Source: Helicostylum pulchrum
Taxonomy: Eukaryota > Mucoromycota > Mucoromycetes > Mucorales > Mucoraceae
Assembly: GCA_025677825.1 (NCBI GenBank)
Contig: JAIXMO010000030.1
Span: 337,934 to 401,933, forward strand
Direction: 5' to 3'
DNA: 64,000 bases
How positions within the stretch are numbered: position 1 is the stretch's first letter; the number at the start of each line of letters is the position of its first letter. The notes beneath the pieces were generated by a model that was not told the origin of the DNA, did not search any database, and saw only the letters and a program-made list of their open reading frames with translations. Positions 38,162 through 50,187 of this stretch are shown here, in pieces. A program made the translations under genes and the position numbers.

Positions 38162-40647
38162 ATGCGATATATTTCTATTGTCGCTGCCATTACACTCATT
38201 TTATATAACCATGTAGACGCAGTACCTGATCCTACACCGAAGGATATATCCACAATGACCAGTCGTAGGCTCGGCAACATTCACGATGCTGCCAGTACCT
38301 CGGCAAGTAATATCGTTACATGGAACGCTACCTTGAAATCTTCAGGTACATGGTCAAACGTAGATTACACCGCAGGTTGTGATGCAAGGTAAATGCCAAC
38401 TATATTACTACTAATATACGTGCTTTTACTAAAAACCACACGTATATAATCCCGTAGAGTTGCCAATTGGCCAGCTACGCAACATCTAAGTCGAACTCGT
38501 AAAGTATTCCCCCAAAAAATATATTTAAAATTCACAAGTTTAAATATCAAATGTGAATTTCTCACACATTTTTTTTTTTTTTATAATTAAAAGGCGCATT
38601 GGCTAGTTCGTATGTTCAAAACCCCAAGCAAACTTCTTTATTAAAGAGTTCACTTTCAGCATTAAACTACTGGCTCAAAAACGATTTTATTTCCAACGAC
38701 TGTATTGATAACGGTGGAGTAAAAGGATCACAGTGTCCTTGTGGTACACCAGGCTTGTGGAACAAGAACTGGTTTGCTCAAGTCATTGCGGTTCCAGGCT
38801 CAATTGGTGATATCTGTCTGCTACTAAAACCCAAATTAAATACCGATCAACTTGCAAGCTGCAGCAAGATTCAAGCTCGTGCGTTTGCCAAGGTCACTAG
38901 TAACTTGAGAACGATCAGTAAGATGACCGGTGCTAATTTGCTGGAGGTGTCTTCTATCGGTATCAATCTAGCCCTATTGAATAAAGACAGTGCCATGTTA
39001 AAAGTAGCCTTGGATGCGTTTTACGGCGGTGTCTTTATCAATCCTACACCCACAGGAGATGGTATTCAATCCGACGGGTCTTTTATGCAGCACGCCGGAT
39101 TGCTCTATAACGGTAATTACGGTAAAGACTATATTAATGATCTGCTCTCTGTCTTTATTGAGACCAAAGGTACAAATTTGGTTCCTCCGCCAGACGTACA
39201 AACTGCATTCGAAACTCTGTTGAGTGGTACAGAGTGGATGGTTATGGCTGACACCAAATTAAACAAGTTGATGTGGCAGTACAGCGTCATTGGTCGTATG
39301 GTCTCGTTCAAGTACATTGATGGGCAAGCAAGTGGTGGGGTGGCGATTGATATCAGCAAGATCTCGGAAGGTTCAGAGGGTTGGGTAACTGAAAGTAAGA
39401 TTGATGCCATCACTGATAGATTAAATGCGCCTCATACAGAAGACGCTAATCAAGGAAATTTGGTTGGTACACGCTATTTTTATAACGCTGATTATATGGT
39501 AAAAAAAAAAAAAAAAAAAACTTTCTGTGTGCAACTTTGTAACACCTCTCTCTCTTTTCTCCAATAGGTACATCGGGCTCCAGATTACGTGACAACAATG
39601 AAAATGTACTCTTCTCGTACCATCAACTCCGAATGTCTCAACACCCAAAACCCATTTGGATTCCACTTGAGTGACGGATCGATATTTAACTACTTAACTG
39701 GCGATGAATACGTGGACACATTTGGAGCCTGGAACTGGGATCTTGTGCCTGGTATCACTGTCGATTATCGAGGCACTGAGCTGAAATGTAACACTGTCAA
39801 GAAAAAGGGTTTGAAATCCTTTGTAGGAGGTATTGGAGACGGTAATACAGGTGTCGCTGTCATGGACTATGAAAACCCCGTTAATAACAAACTGAGCTTT
39901 CAAAAGACTGTATTTTTCTTCCCTAGCGCGTATGCAGTGCAAATCGGCCCCATGGAATCCAAAAACACATCTGCACAGCTTGTCACCGTGTTGGACCAAC
40001 GTAAACGTAACGGTGACATTTACCTTGCAGGTAAACTTCGCAATACCGATACCACGTACTCTAGCCCTAAAACAAACTCCCTCTGGCACGACAAGATCGG
40101 GTACTACTTCCCTACTGCCGAGGTCCTGTTTGTAGACTCTAAACCAAAGAGCGCGTCTTGGGAGGCAATCGGTATCTCGAAAGGTTCAGAGAAACAACAG
40201 TTATTTACTTCGTATATCAAGCACGAACAAAAGAAGACGGCTGGGCTTTTAACGCAGTATATCGTACAACCCAATATTGACGAAAGCAAGTTTCATAGTA
40301 ACGTCAATACAGGTAAACTGCCCGTGTCTTTAGCTTTCCATGCCAATGACCCTCAAGTGAGCGCAGCGTACAGTCAAGAAGACGTGACCATGGGTTTAGC
40401 GTTTTGGTCAGCGGGTACTTTTGAAACACCTTGGAACGCAATTGTGACTACAGACGGACCCATTATTATGATGTTGCGTGAACTAGGAGGTAAAAAGTAT
40501 AGGTTGATTGCTGCTGATGCCTCGCAAGCGCTTGAAAAAGTAAAAGTAACCATTACCATTGCAAACGTTAAGAAGTCTGTCACTTTTATTTTCCCCACTG
40601 GTTCAGAAAGAGGAAAAAAGATGACAAAAACCATAGATTTTGCTTAA
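38162..40647 (+). CDS. Secreted polysaccharide lyase family 8 enzyme
   Basis: Four exons: 38162-38388, 38458-38498 (41 nt), 38594-39498, 39568-40647; 750 aa, typical for PL8. Signal peptide MRYISIVAAITLILYNHVDA, then the mature alpha/alpha-toroid domain: LSRTRALASSYVQNPKQTS, LNYWLKNDFISNDC, and MTGANLLEVSSIGINLAL. Next come the catalytic His in SDGSFMQHAGLLYNGNYGKD and catalytic Tyr in the following YNGNYG. A GRMVS block gives the conserved Arg, and VHRAPDYVTTMKMYSSRT, GFHLSDGSIFNYLTGDEYVD lead into the beta-sandwich. PL8 members cleave uronic-acid polymers (hyaluronan, chondroitin, xanthan) by beta-elimination; the substrate cannot be read from sequence. Mucoralean walls contain glucuronic-acid polymers, so a wall substrate is possible (inference). 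Confidence 0.9.
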
Positions 40648-41501
40648 TAATTAATAATAAAGTTTGTTTTTCTTTTTCTTTCCCTGTAATCTACGGTTTA
40701 TTTAGTTGCATATGTGTGTGTGATATGACGGGTCCAAAATAAATAAACACTTTTTTGAATTAAAAAGAAAAGCGGGAGAGGAGAGGTAGGGGGTTCGTAT
40801 TTTAAGGTGCTACTAATTTCGGGAGCTTCGGGAAAGTAATCCGGGCAGGCAGAAAAAGATTAAAAAAAGCACTTTATGCAAAAAATAAATAAAAGCTGTC
40901 CTTTTTTCTCTCTTGTAATTGACACGATACATTTTTTTAAAAAGTAGTTGATGCTAAAAATATACTTTTTACCTGCCCGCCGATAAAAAGGAAACAGGAA
41001 CCGCAGTTAAACTGAGCTTTATATGCATAAAAAGAAGATCAAATATACAAATAAGTGCATGTAAATACTATTTATGAACGGGTTATTTACCAGGCCACAA
41101 AACAAGATAAAAATAGTTGAGAAAATGGCTTAATATTACTTGAGTAACGACAAAAGGGAGAACTTTTTTTTCTCAGGTCTTTTTTTCAAGGAGTTTTTTT
41201 TTTTTTATCGCTTGTGATATAACATATATACAATTTTGATCTGCAAAAAAAAAAAAAAAGAGTTTTGCTGGGAACTATATATAATATATATAAAAATAAA
41301 AAAATGTGGCTATTTTTGGTTTTACTGCATTATTTATTAGTCTTTTTGAAAAAAGAGTTGTAAAAAAAAGCTTAAATTAAATTGCTACGATCCCATGATG
41401 TTACATATAGTCTCCTATAAGTTCAACAAACAACGGAAAATTTTACAGAGTAAAATCTAATATTTTGGCTGTATAAATCTGTGTGTGTCACTTGCAACTG
41501 G

Positions 41502-41533
<32 letters not shown>

Positions 41534-41722
41534 TTAAGGGACAAAATGTAATATATCACGACAGTGAACAAAGAATTCTTAGAGGAACACAAATAAAATG
41601 ATATATATTTGCCCTTTATTTCCCTTTTATCCCATTATTTTCCCTCTCTTTCTCTCTTGCTATATTTTTTTCTTTTTCTTTTTTCCTTTTTCCCTTTTTT
41701 TATTGAGTATAACATTGACTGT
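40648..41722. other. Intergenic region, no gene seen
   Basis: AT-rich spacer with numerous homopolymers, including about 29 A near 41502-41530. CT-rich leader sequence from 41640 to 41700 precedes the BTB gene. Confidence 0.45.
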
Positions 41723-43731
41723 ATGGAACTAGAACATGGTGAATGTAATGTGATTGTGACATTGGGGTCACAAAAAGTACCAGCCAAACGCAGACTATCG
41801 CAGTCTAAATCGCCTTTAAATAAAATAGCAAAACTAAAGACTCGATTTGAAACTGGGATCATCAGTATAAACGAAACGGACGAAAAAGAAACAGACGCAG
41901 CAGTAGCAGCAGCACAAACACAATGGGCATGTCACACACGCGTATTACATGATCAATCTCCTTATTTTGCTGCACTGTTTGGTCAAAACTTTATCGAGTC
42001 CAGAGCCAGTGTCGTTTTTTTACCCTCTAGCATTATTGAATCAAATGCTTTCAACAGTATACTTGAATATATGTACACACAGCACATAGCAAAACCTGAT
42101 ACAGTAAAAGATATTTGTGATATGTACTCTGCAGCAGATTATCTTGGTATGGAGACATTGTGTACGGACATTGAACAACTTATTTATACCAGTATGGCAC
42201 ATAAATTCACTTGCTATTGTTCCAGCTGTGTTGTCAATATCCCAGATTTGTTCTTATTTTGTCGTACCCGGTCAATTCAAATGCAAGATGAGCGTATGAT
42301 TGTAATGACTCAGCGTATCATGACAGTACTTGCAAATGATCCAGAAAAATCACTATCCACATATTGGACGGGTCGTCACATGGCTAAACTATTAATTCAA
42401 CTACCACAAGATATTAGTCAGGCTTTATCTCATAAAATCCTGCACCGTGTGAATAAATCAAATGCGATTGAATCCCTGTATGCCTGCTTTAGTGCATCCA
42501 ATATTTTATCAACGAATGACCCTCTCTTATCCTGGAGTAAACCTCTACATGCTACTTTAACTTCGGTACAAGCAAAAGCAACTCGTACAATTGCTCGTCA
42601 TTTCGATTTCTTTTGCTGTCAATACCCAGCTCTATTATCTTGTATTGATGGTATCACTTACTCCTTTGACTTTCTAGAGTACTTGTTATTACATATATTA
42701 GAGGATCAAATGGACTGTGCTAATGTTGGTATCTTATATCAAGGTATCGTTTGTGATCTCATGTCTCGTCATGCAGTAGAATACAATGATCAAGTAAAGC
42801 ATATATTAAATGTCGCTAAAGTTATGATCTTGTGCTATATAACCAGAAGAATCGGAAATATACGACAAACAGGTGGATTAGATAAACTTAATAAATCCGT
42901 GTTGAAACTCTTGGCTGATGGTACTTATAACAAGAAATTATATCTGTTTTTTTTACGCTGTAAAAAATTGACTCTTATTTAAATATTAGACTTGGATGTG
43001 CGACCTAAATTATTATTAAGTTCAAATCACCCATTATCCCATCGTGGTATGTTCTCCTTTTTAATTCCTTCGGCTCCCACTTTGAACACAACATCTACAT
43101 ACACAAAAGCTTTGTCTCGTCATTCCTCTCGGTCAACTACTACTTCCAGACACATCACTTTACCTAGTACAACAACACATCATAAATCATTTACACAGCG
43201 TCTCATTCGCTTATTTAAAAGGTTTGGTCCCAACCACTACGGAGAGAGCAGTTTACCAAGCTTACCTAATAGGTATGCTTCTGCTTCTACAGTACACACA
43301 CATTCATCCTGGTCACATGTAAGACTATCTGCAAATAGCGATAAAAAGAAAAGCATCTCGTCTTTCTCAAACAAGATGAAACAACGTAGAAGGTTCTCAG
43401 AGAGTGCAGCTACTAGTAGCAGAAATCAAGTCAGTGCTCCCTTGGTTGCTTTAAATCGAAGAGTTCAACTGACAAGACGACCTATGTTGACTGTAGGTAC
43501 CGTCTTGTTTGTTGGACATGTTGATTTTGCTGATGGTATCTGGATTGGTGTTGAACTTGATAGAAGAGGTAATATACATAATCAGTTTTAATTCCCTCTT
43601 ATTTTAACCTCCGCCCCTTTTTTTCTGTAGTTGGTAAAAATGATGGGTCTGTTGACGGTCACCGCTATTTTACTTCTTCTCCTAATCGAGGTGTATTTGT
43701 TCGCCCCGAAGATGTCTCTTTAGTTGTATAA
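41723..43731 (+). CDS. BTB-domain protein with C-terminal CAP-Gly domain
   Basis: Three exons: 41723-42920, 42990-43568, 43631-43731; 625 aa. The N-terminal third is a BTB/POZ fold (NVIVTLGSQKVPAK, then CHTRVLHDQSPYFAALFGQN, FNSILEYMYTQHIAKP, ICDMYSAADYLGMETLCTDI), a dimerisation and cullin-3 binding platform. It is followed by a BACK-like helical region. After a basic Ser/Thr-rich linker, the C-terminus is a CAP-Gly domain (GTVLFVGHVDFADGIWIGVE, DRRVGKNDGSVDGHRYF, RGVFVRPEDV) with the GKNDG motif that binds EEY/F tails of tubulin and EB1. The last intron splits the CAP-Gly domain. The junction at 42920/42990 could instead be a 30-nt intron at 42960; I prefer the normal-sized one. The combination suggests an adaptor between microtubules and ubiquitination (inference). 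Confidence 0.85.
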
Positions 43732-45068
43732 ATATTGGTTTACTAGCACGCCACAAATGTATTTCTCGGGGTTAATTATATATCCAGCAATAAAACGCGC
43801 GATTTTTTTTGGGGGGGATTTATTAATGTTTGAGTTCTTGCAGCTACATAGCATATTTTTTTTTTTTTTTTGTACAATAACTTGTGCAAGTTTAAAGTGC
43901 TATAATACGTCGTTGTCTGTCCATTATCATCTTTAAAACGTGTGTTTTTCAGTGAACGCTTACAAGTAACTTCTAAAAAAGGACATTTTATAGTGATCGA
44001 AATAATGTGTTTTCTTTGTACGATTAAACGTCAGGAATGATTCTTTTACCCAAGCTACTTGGTGAAAGTTAATCTTTAGAATGTTGTCTTTAATATAAAA
44101 TATTAAAGAACTGCTTGTTGTTTTATATTTTTCTAATTTTTTTCTGTTGATCATTTTTGGTTATTTTGAAATTACTTGATATCTACTTTGCCTTTATTTG
44201 TGTTTTTTTGTCCAAAAAAAAACGCTTTAAACTGTCATTACTCGTTCAATTCTGAAACAAAAAGTACCATTTAAAATTGATTAGAAGCGCCTAAAAGAGT
44301 GCTGTAATATCCTTAATTTTTCCACAAAGAGAGCCAAATTGGATCAGGAGTAATTGCAGAAACACAAAAAGGGTGGACCCTAAAAAAATAATTTAAAAGT
44401 TTGTTTTATCCAAGACACATTCGAAACAACTAGTTTGTATTATATAACTTGGGTCTGAAATTCTTTAAAAGGTAAAAACCATTATTTATTGTAACTTTTT
44501 TTTGCTTGATAGTGATTCTCTAGCTGGTCTTTTTGTTTAGCACAATTGCTCTTCCTGTCCATTAGAAATGGTTTTATTATTATTTAATTTTTATAACCGA
44601 CTCAATCAATACAGCGCGTTTAATATCTTTGCAGTATTTTTGTTGCTGGATGTACAATTATCTCCGCTGTTCGATTTAAGGGTATATATGCTCGACATAA
44701 GGGTAGATTTTTTCTAGATTTCTGCTACTACTATGTGAATATTGCACCTAAACAAATATTCGTATATATTCTCGAAAGTAAAATTTTGTAGTAAAAAAAA
44801 ACCTTTAAACACTTTGTCGTAACTTTTTCTCTCATGAATTATAGTGCATATTACTGTTATCTATAAAATGCAGATATAAATTCGCTTTGCATATAGCTTC
44901 TTGCTGGATAAAAATAAATTATTCATCACCCTTCTTTACGGTAAAACAGAACTTCCCTTAATAAGGGAGTTTCAATGAAACAGTTTTTCTTTTTAATAAA
45001 AAAAAAAATGTCTCGCCGGGTTTAATTTCTTTTTGTTTACTTTGTATACTCATGAGGATTCCATTGCG
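43732..45068. other. Intergenic region, no gene seen
   Basis: AT-rich spacer. Short minus-strand frames at 43960-44154 lack any support. A stretch near 44680-44725 with two taagggta motifs loosely resembles 57738-57785. Confidence 0.4.
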
Positions 45069-47842
45069 ATGGTAACAAGTAAAATAAATAAAGTTAGCAG
45101 ACGCTCTTCTGTGTCGAGCAAGACAAAAGCTATCGACCTCAACCATTGGTTGAATGACCGCAAATGTCGTAGCGTATCTGTACCTGACTTGAATAAACTT
45201 AAAAAAGAATGGGATGAATATCAACAGTCAGATACCGGTAATCCTATTTCAAATACTCAAATACAGGTAATTCCCTTTTTATCGTTTCTAATAAAAAGTA
45301 TAAACTAATTCATACAAAAAAAAAAAAGATTGACTTGTTAAATATTAGAATGGATACAGGTATTAGAAAACCTCAAATTCGTTTAAAAATGGGTCCTTCA
45401 CAGTACTTTTCAAAGCGGTCAGAGTCGCCTACCGGGGATTGGAACGAGGGCTTTCTTTTTGTCGTTTCGTATCATGCTCAATTATTTAATACAATAGAGG
45501 TAAGAAAAAAAAATTTAACCTAAAAAAACAAACTAAGCTAATTATATCTGTGCAGTTTGACTTATACGACAAACCGCATAAACATTGGCCAATAACAAGA
45601 CATGTAGGAAAAGCTAAACTCAAGATATCCTCACTTGTGAATAAAGACCAAGTTATTGTTACGTAAGTTTTTTTTCTACCTGTTTTAAAATAAATAACTT
45701 ATATACAACTATTTATATTAGATTTTTACCTATTTATGAATATCACAGTAAACGACTATTACCATCTGATTTACAAGGTTCCTTAATGGAGACTGAATGG
45801 ATTGACCCAACAAGTATCTCGAAAAAGATCCAAGAGTTAAACTTAATTGGGTCAGTACAGATTCGAATTCGATACAAGTTTCAGTACCCTGTGCATGAAT
45901 CTTTAACCGCTACGCATCGACTTGTATCTAGCGATACCCTTTCTCATTATACCTCCTCATTAGATACTAGTAGAAGCAGTACGCACAGCGATAAAACCAA
46001 TCATCTACTAGACGTTGAATATATATGGCACCCTCTATCGACCACGCAGTCTCAGCACAGTCACCGGTCCTCTTATGGACGCGGCGACCTAGCACAAACC
46101 GAAAGAGTTGTAGACGACCTATTTAAAAACCAATTGACTAAAATCATGACAACGCAAATTCCTAGTAGTAGTAGTAGCCCTTCTAATAGTCCGTCGACAC
46201 CAGCGTCCAGTATATTGCCACCGTTGCGTAAACATTACTGGATAAAAAAGTTTGTACCTGAGAAAAAGAGGAGGACACCTAATTCTGCAAGCGGAAGAAG
46301 ATTTGGGTTTTCACAAAACGATTCTGACGATCGAGACCGATTTAATCCAGACCAGACTACTAGTAGCGATAATTCTTCTTGTGACTCTTTAGCACCTGTC
46401 AAGGACAAGCTTAAACACGGGGCTCGTAAAAAAGCGCAACATATCATTGACAGTGTTAATTTCGGTGACAGGAATTTTGCGTCTCAATGGATGCAAGATT
46501 CGTTTGAAGAAGTAGCGCTGTCACATCCACTGGTGGATAAACTGATTGGATTAGTAGTCAGCAAACAAACACAAGCCATGGTACGTGCTATCATCAAGAC
46601 AGCTAATTCATTCGGTCAAGGGTTTCGTGTAACTGGAATTAAATTATTGAAATCTGCGATGATCATTCAAAACTATTACGAGTCCTTACCTACCTGTTTA
46701 AACACAAACCCAATTACGGATACCAAAGCCATAGAAAACGGGTGTCATTATTTTTCTTTTGCGTTGGTAGCGTACGGGTGGCGTGGGTTATGTTATATTG
46801 GGTCTTTGGCACAGGCAGCAGATCGTACCTCCAACCGATCAGCTATTATTCGGTTCTTGGGAATCGATCCACAAGATTTATTAGGATACGAGTACGCTTT
46901 ACGAAAGGGAGCATCGTTTCAGCCCAGTTATTATGTGGCGTTAGATAGGCCACGTAAGGCGATAGTGCTTAGTATTCGTGGTACGTGGAGTTTATACGAC
47001 GCTATTACCGACTTGGTGTGTGAGTATAAGCCGTGGAAGGGGGGACTGGTTCATTCTGGTATGCTGGCTTCAGCACAATGGTTTTACACTAGTATTATTC
47101 CACAAATTTTCCGATACATTCATCATCATCATCAGGAGCTTTCAAGTTTTATTATCACGGGGCATTCACTGGGAGGCGGTACAGCTAGTTTATTAACGAT
47201 GATGGTGGCAGATCATATAGACGAGTTACACCAGTTGGCAAAGAATGATTCGTTTGATCTGCACTGTTATAATTATGCACCAGCAGCTGTTAGTTCTCCC
47301 GATTTAGGTGAACGGTATCGTCAGTTTATCACTAGTTATGTCTATCAAGATGATATTGTAGGCAGGTTATCATACGGTTCTGCAATGAAGTTGAAAGAAC
47401 TTGTGCTGGATGTCATTAGTGCCTATGAAGCCTTGGGAGGATTTCGAGCGGTAAAAAAAAAAAAATACATGTAACGTGTGGGAATTTTTTGTTGATTTTT
47501 TTTTGGGTGGATAGGCAATAACAGATCCTAAAATACGACAGGTATGCTTTAATATAATTAGTCAACGTAGAGAGAAATTAGATGCAAAGGTGTACCCTTC
47601 AGTAAGTTACTATTTATATACGCTGTGAGCTATTAAATGACCGCGTTTAGTTGTACATACCTGGACAAATCATACACATACAACAAGAAGAAGATGGATC
47701 AAAAAAGACTTTTTCAATGCATTATTCCAATCATGAAATATCAAGCGAGATGAAATTAACAAAGACTTGTATAGAAGACCATATGATATCCGCATATCAA
47801 AATGCATTTGTATCACTAAAAGAACAGCTTTCTTCTTGCTGA
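45069..47842 (+). CDS. C2-domain class-3 lipase (diacylglycerol-lipase type)
   Basis: Six exons: 45069-45266, 45329-45499, 45556-45662, 45722-47450, 47515-47601, 47651-47842; 827 aa. The N-terminus (IDLLNIRMDTGIRKPQIRLK, WNEGFLFVVSYHAQLFNTIE, FDLYDKPHKHWPITRHVGKA) is a C2-like beta domain for membrane association. A long Ser-rich linker follows. The C-terminal lipase has LGYEYALRKGASFQPSYYVA, RKAIVLSIRGTWSLYDAITD, and the nucleophile elbow TGHSLGGGTASLLTMM (Ser at about residue 641). An Asp lies in YQDDIVGRLSYGS and a candidate His in IEDHMISAYQNAF, completing a Ser-Asp-His triad. This is the sn-1 diacylglycerol lipase class of alpha/beta hydrolases. The substrate is inferred from the class. 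Start at 45069 is the first good ATG in the frame. Confidence 0.88.
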
Positions 47843-48003
47843 GCATACTTTATAATAAAATAAATAAAAAAAGCGTCACACAAAGTGGGCTGGTGGAACT
47901 AATAAAAAAAAAAAAACTATTTTAAAAAAGGTAGACTTTTTTTTTTCTTTTTTTTTTTTTCCTTTTATCCTTATTCTTTATACATATAAAATAATAATTA
48001 ATA

Positions 48004-49260
48004 ATGGGTACTACTTGAAATATAAGACGTAGACATGCAATATATATATACTAACATATTTTATTATTTATTCCGTGTAGTGCTTAATATGTTGGCCGGA
48101 ATTCCTATAAAGTACCTTTCACTTATTATTCTGGTAGTTCAAAACAGTGCACTCATCTTGGTCATGAGGTACACTCGAGCTGATGTACCCCAAGACAAAT
48201 TATATTTAGCGTCTACGGCGGTGGTGATGAGCGAAGTTATAAAGTCGATAGCGTGTTTAGCCTTACTTTACTATTCACCCGAACCTCGCAGACGTTCTGT
48301 TAAAAGACTGGGAAGCTTATTAAATCGTGAGCTTGTATTAAATTGGAGAGAATCCGTCAAACTTGCATTTCCTGCAGCTTTATATCTTATTCAAGTAAAG
48401 TATAATAATAATACTACACTGATATTAAATGCAAAAAAATTAATATATAACCTTATTAGAATAACTTGCAATATGTTGCAGCTTCGAATTTAGACGCAGC
48501 CACATTTCAAGTGACATATCAATTAAAGATTTTGACTACTGCTTTTTTCAGTGTAGTGATCTTGAAGCGAAACCTCTCAAAATTAAAATGGATGGCATTA
48601 GGTTTATTAACGTTGGGCATTGCGTTGGTGGTATTACCTCGAGGTGCGTCTACTACATTTATGAATTTTATTACGGGAAATACAACCATCACGGATACAA
48701 CTGAAGTCTCTGTCTCTGGTGGTGGTAATCAATCCAACTTGCACGGATTCCTCGCTGTTTTAGCTGCCTGTTTATTATCTGGATTAGCTGGTGTCTACTT
48801 TGAAAAGATTCTTAAATCAGCACCTACTAATACACATAAACAAGTACCTACTACCGACGACGAGGAAGAGAGTAAAAAGAGCGATGAAGAGGAATTGGAT
48901 GATGAGTTGGCTGTTAGTAATCAGATTTGGATTCGAAACATTCAAATGTCATTCTTTTCTGTCGTACTGGGATTGGTATTTGTGGTTATGTTACAGGACG
49001 GTGCTAAAATAGTAGAGCGTGGATTCTTTGTGAATTATAACCTATTGACATGGACTGTCATTGGTATTCAAGCATTTGGTGGTTTAATTGTGGCTCTCGT
49101 AGTAAAATACGCTGATAATATCTTGAAGGGCTTTGCTACCTCCATTAGTATTATTTTATCTTCCATCGTTAGTGTGTGGCTTTTCAATTTCTCAATTTCT
49201 CTTTCCTTCTTATTGGGCGCAACATTTGTTATTTACGCTACTTACTTGTACGGCTTATAA
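48004..49260 (+). CDS. Golgi nucleotide-sugar transporter (SLC35A type)
   Basis: Multi-pass antiporter that brings UDP-galactose, UDP-N-acetylglucosamine or CMP-sugar type substrates into the Golgi. Model: exons 48004-48007 (ATGG), 48081-48394, 48460-49260; 372 aa. The body starts VLNMLAGIPIKYLSLIILVV and contains NSALILVMRYTRADVPQDK, ALYLIQNNLQYVAASNLDAA, TFQVTYQLKILTTAFFSVVI and GFATSISIILSSIVSVWLFN, all hallmark blocks of the SLC35A family. The 4-nt first exon is inferred from a TACTAAC branch site and GTGTAG acceptor directly upstream of the body. The alternative start is the ATG at 48090, which loses only three residues. A cytosolic acidic loop (DDEEESKKSDEEELDDE) sits between predicted helices. 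Substrate cannot be assigned. Confidence 0.92.
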
Positions 49261-50187
49261 AAAAACAACTCAAAAAGCCCTTTGTTAGACTCATACCCCC
49301 TTCGTTTTGCTTCCCGTTTTTTTTTTTCTGGTATAATCCCCTCCCTTTTTTTCATTAAAAAAAGAAATTCTATTATATTTTTTTCTAAGCTCGCCCTTTG
49401 AAGAGGAGAATTGATGAAACAGGAAATATACCCATTTTTAGCCCTTAATTTAAAGTGCCGTGCTTCACTCGCCCGGTTTTAATAACTCGCTCCCAGGAGA
49501 AGGGGGGCGGGTAACTACTTGGGGAAAATGATACACTTGAATAAGCTGTGTATCCTTTACTGTGTACTCTGTCTTTTTCCTGTAGTAAACAGTTTTTATG
49601 TTTGGTGTGGTGCCCTCGCTATATTATGCCAAGGACAAAAATAAAAGCTCTGGACATATTGCAAAGTGCAATGATAATAACGACTGGTGCGTATACTACT
49701 TTGGATCGCCATAACGATTATTCTCTCTTTTTGACAGGGCGCTTTTCATTGTTCTTTTTTTTAAAAACCCGCGTTGAAAGATCTAGACAGGGAACCGGGG
49801 AACCAGATAAAGGTTTCTTTTTTGTTTTTGAGGCTGTCCATGTCTACCATTAAAAGCAAAGCCATACACTAGTTTATAGGCTAATAAAAAAAAACGGGTC
49901 CTTTTTTTTTTGATCTATAAATATTAATTACACAAAAAAATGTATACAGTTACAAAGTTTCTTTCTTAAAAATAGTCTTCTTTTTTGATCATTAAAGTCT
50001 TCTTGCAGAAAATACTAAAATTATATGCAAGAAGCATGCATCTATACGTTGATTAAAAAAAAAAGATTAGTATACACGTGCGTGTGCTTAAAAAATAAAT
50101 AAAAAATAAATCCTGGGCTTTTACAGTGACATCTAAAGTAATCAACAACAAATAAAGTCTAAATAGGATTTTTATTATTGTTATTAT
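49261..50187. other. Convergent intergenic region, no gene seen
   Basis: Between the 3' ends of the transporter and mucin-like genes. Homopolymer-rich; an ORF at 49548-49853 has no codon structure or domain and is not supported. Confidence 0.45.

Noticed and set aside
42960..42989. 30-nt intron in the BTB/CAP-Gly gene
   Set aside because: A normal-sized intron from 42921 to 42989 also joins the frames and needs no ultra-short intron.
44650..44740. Similarity between 44680-44725 and 57738-57785 (taagggta blocks followed by an agatttc block)
   Set aside because: Too short and AT-rich to separate from chance without an alignment score.
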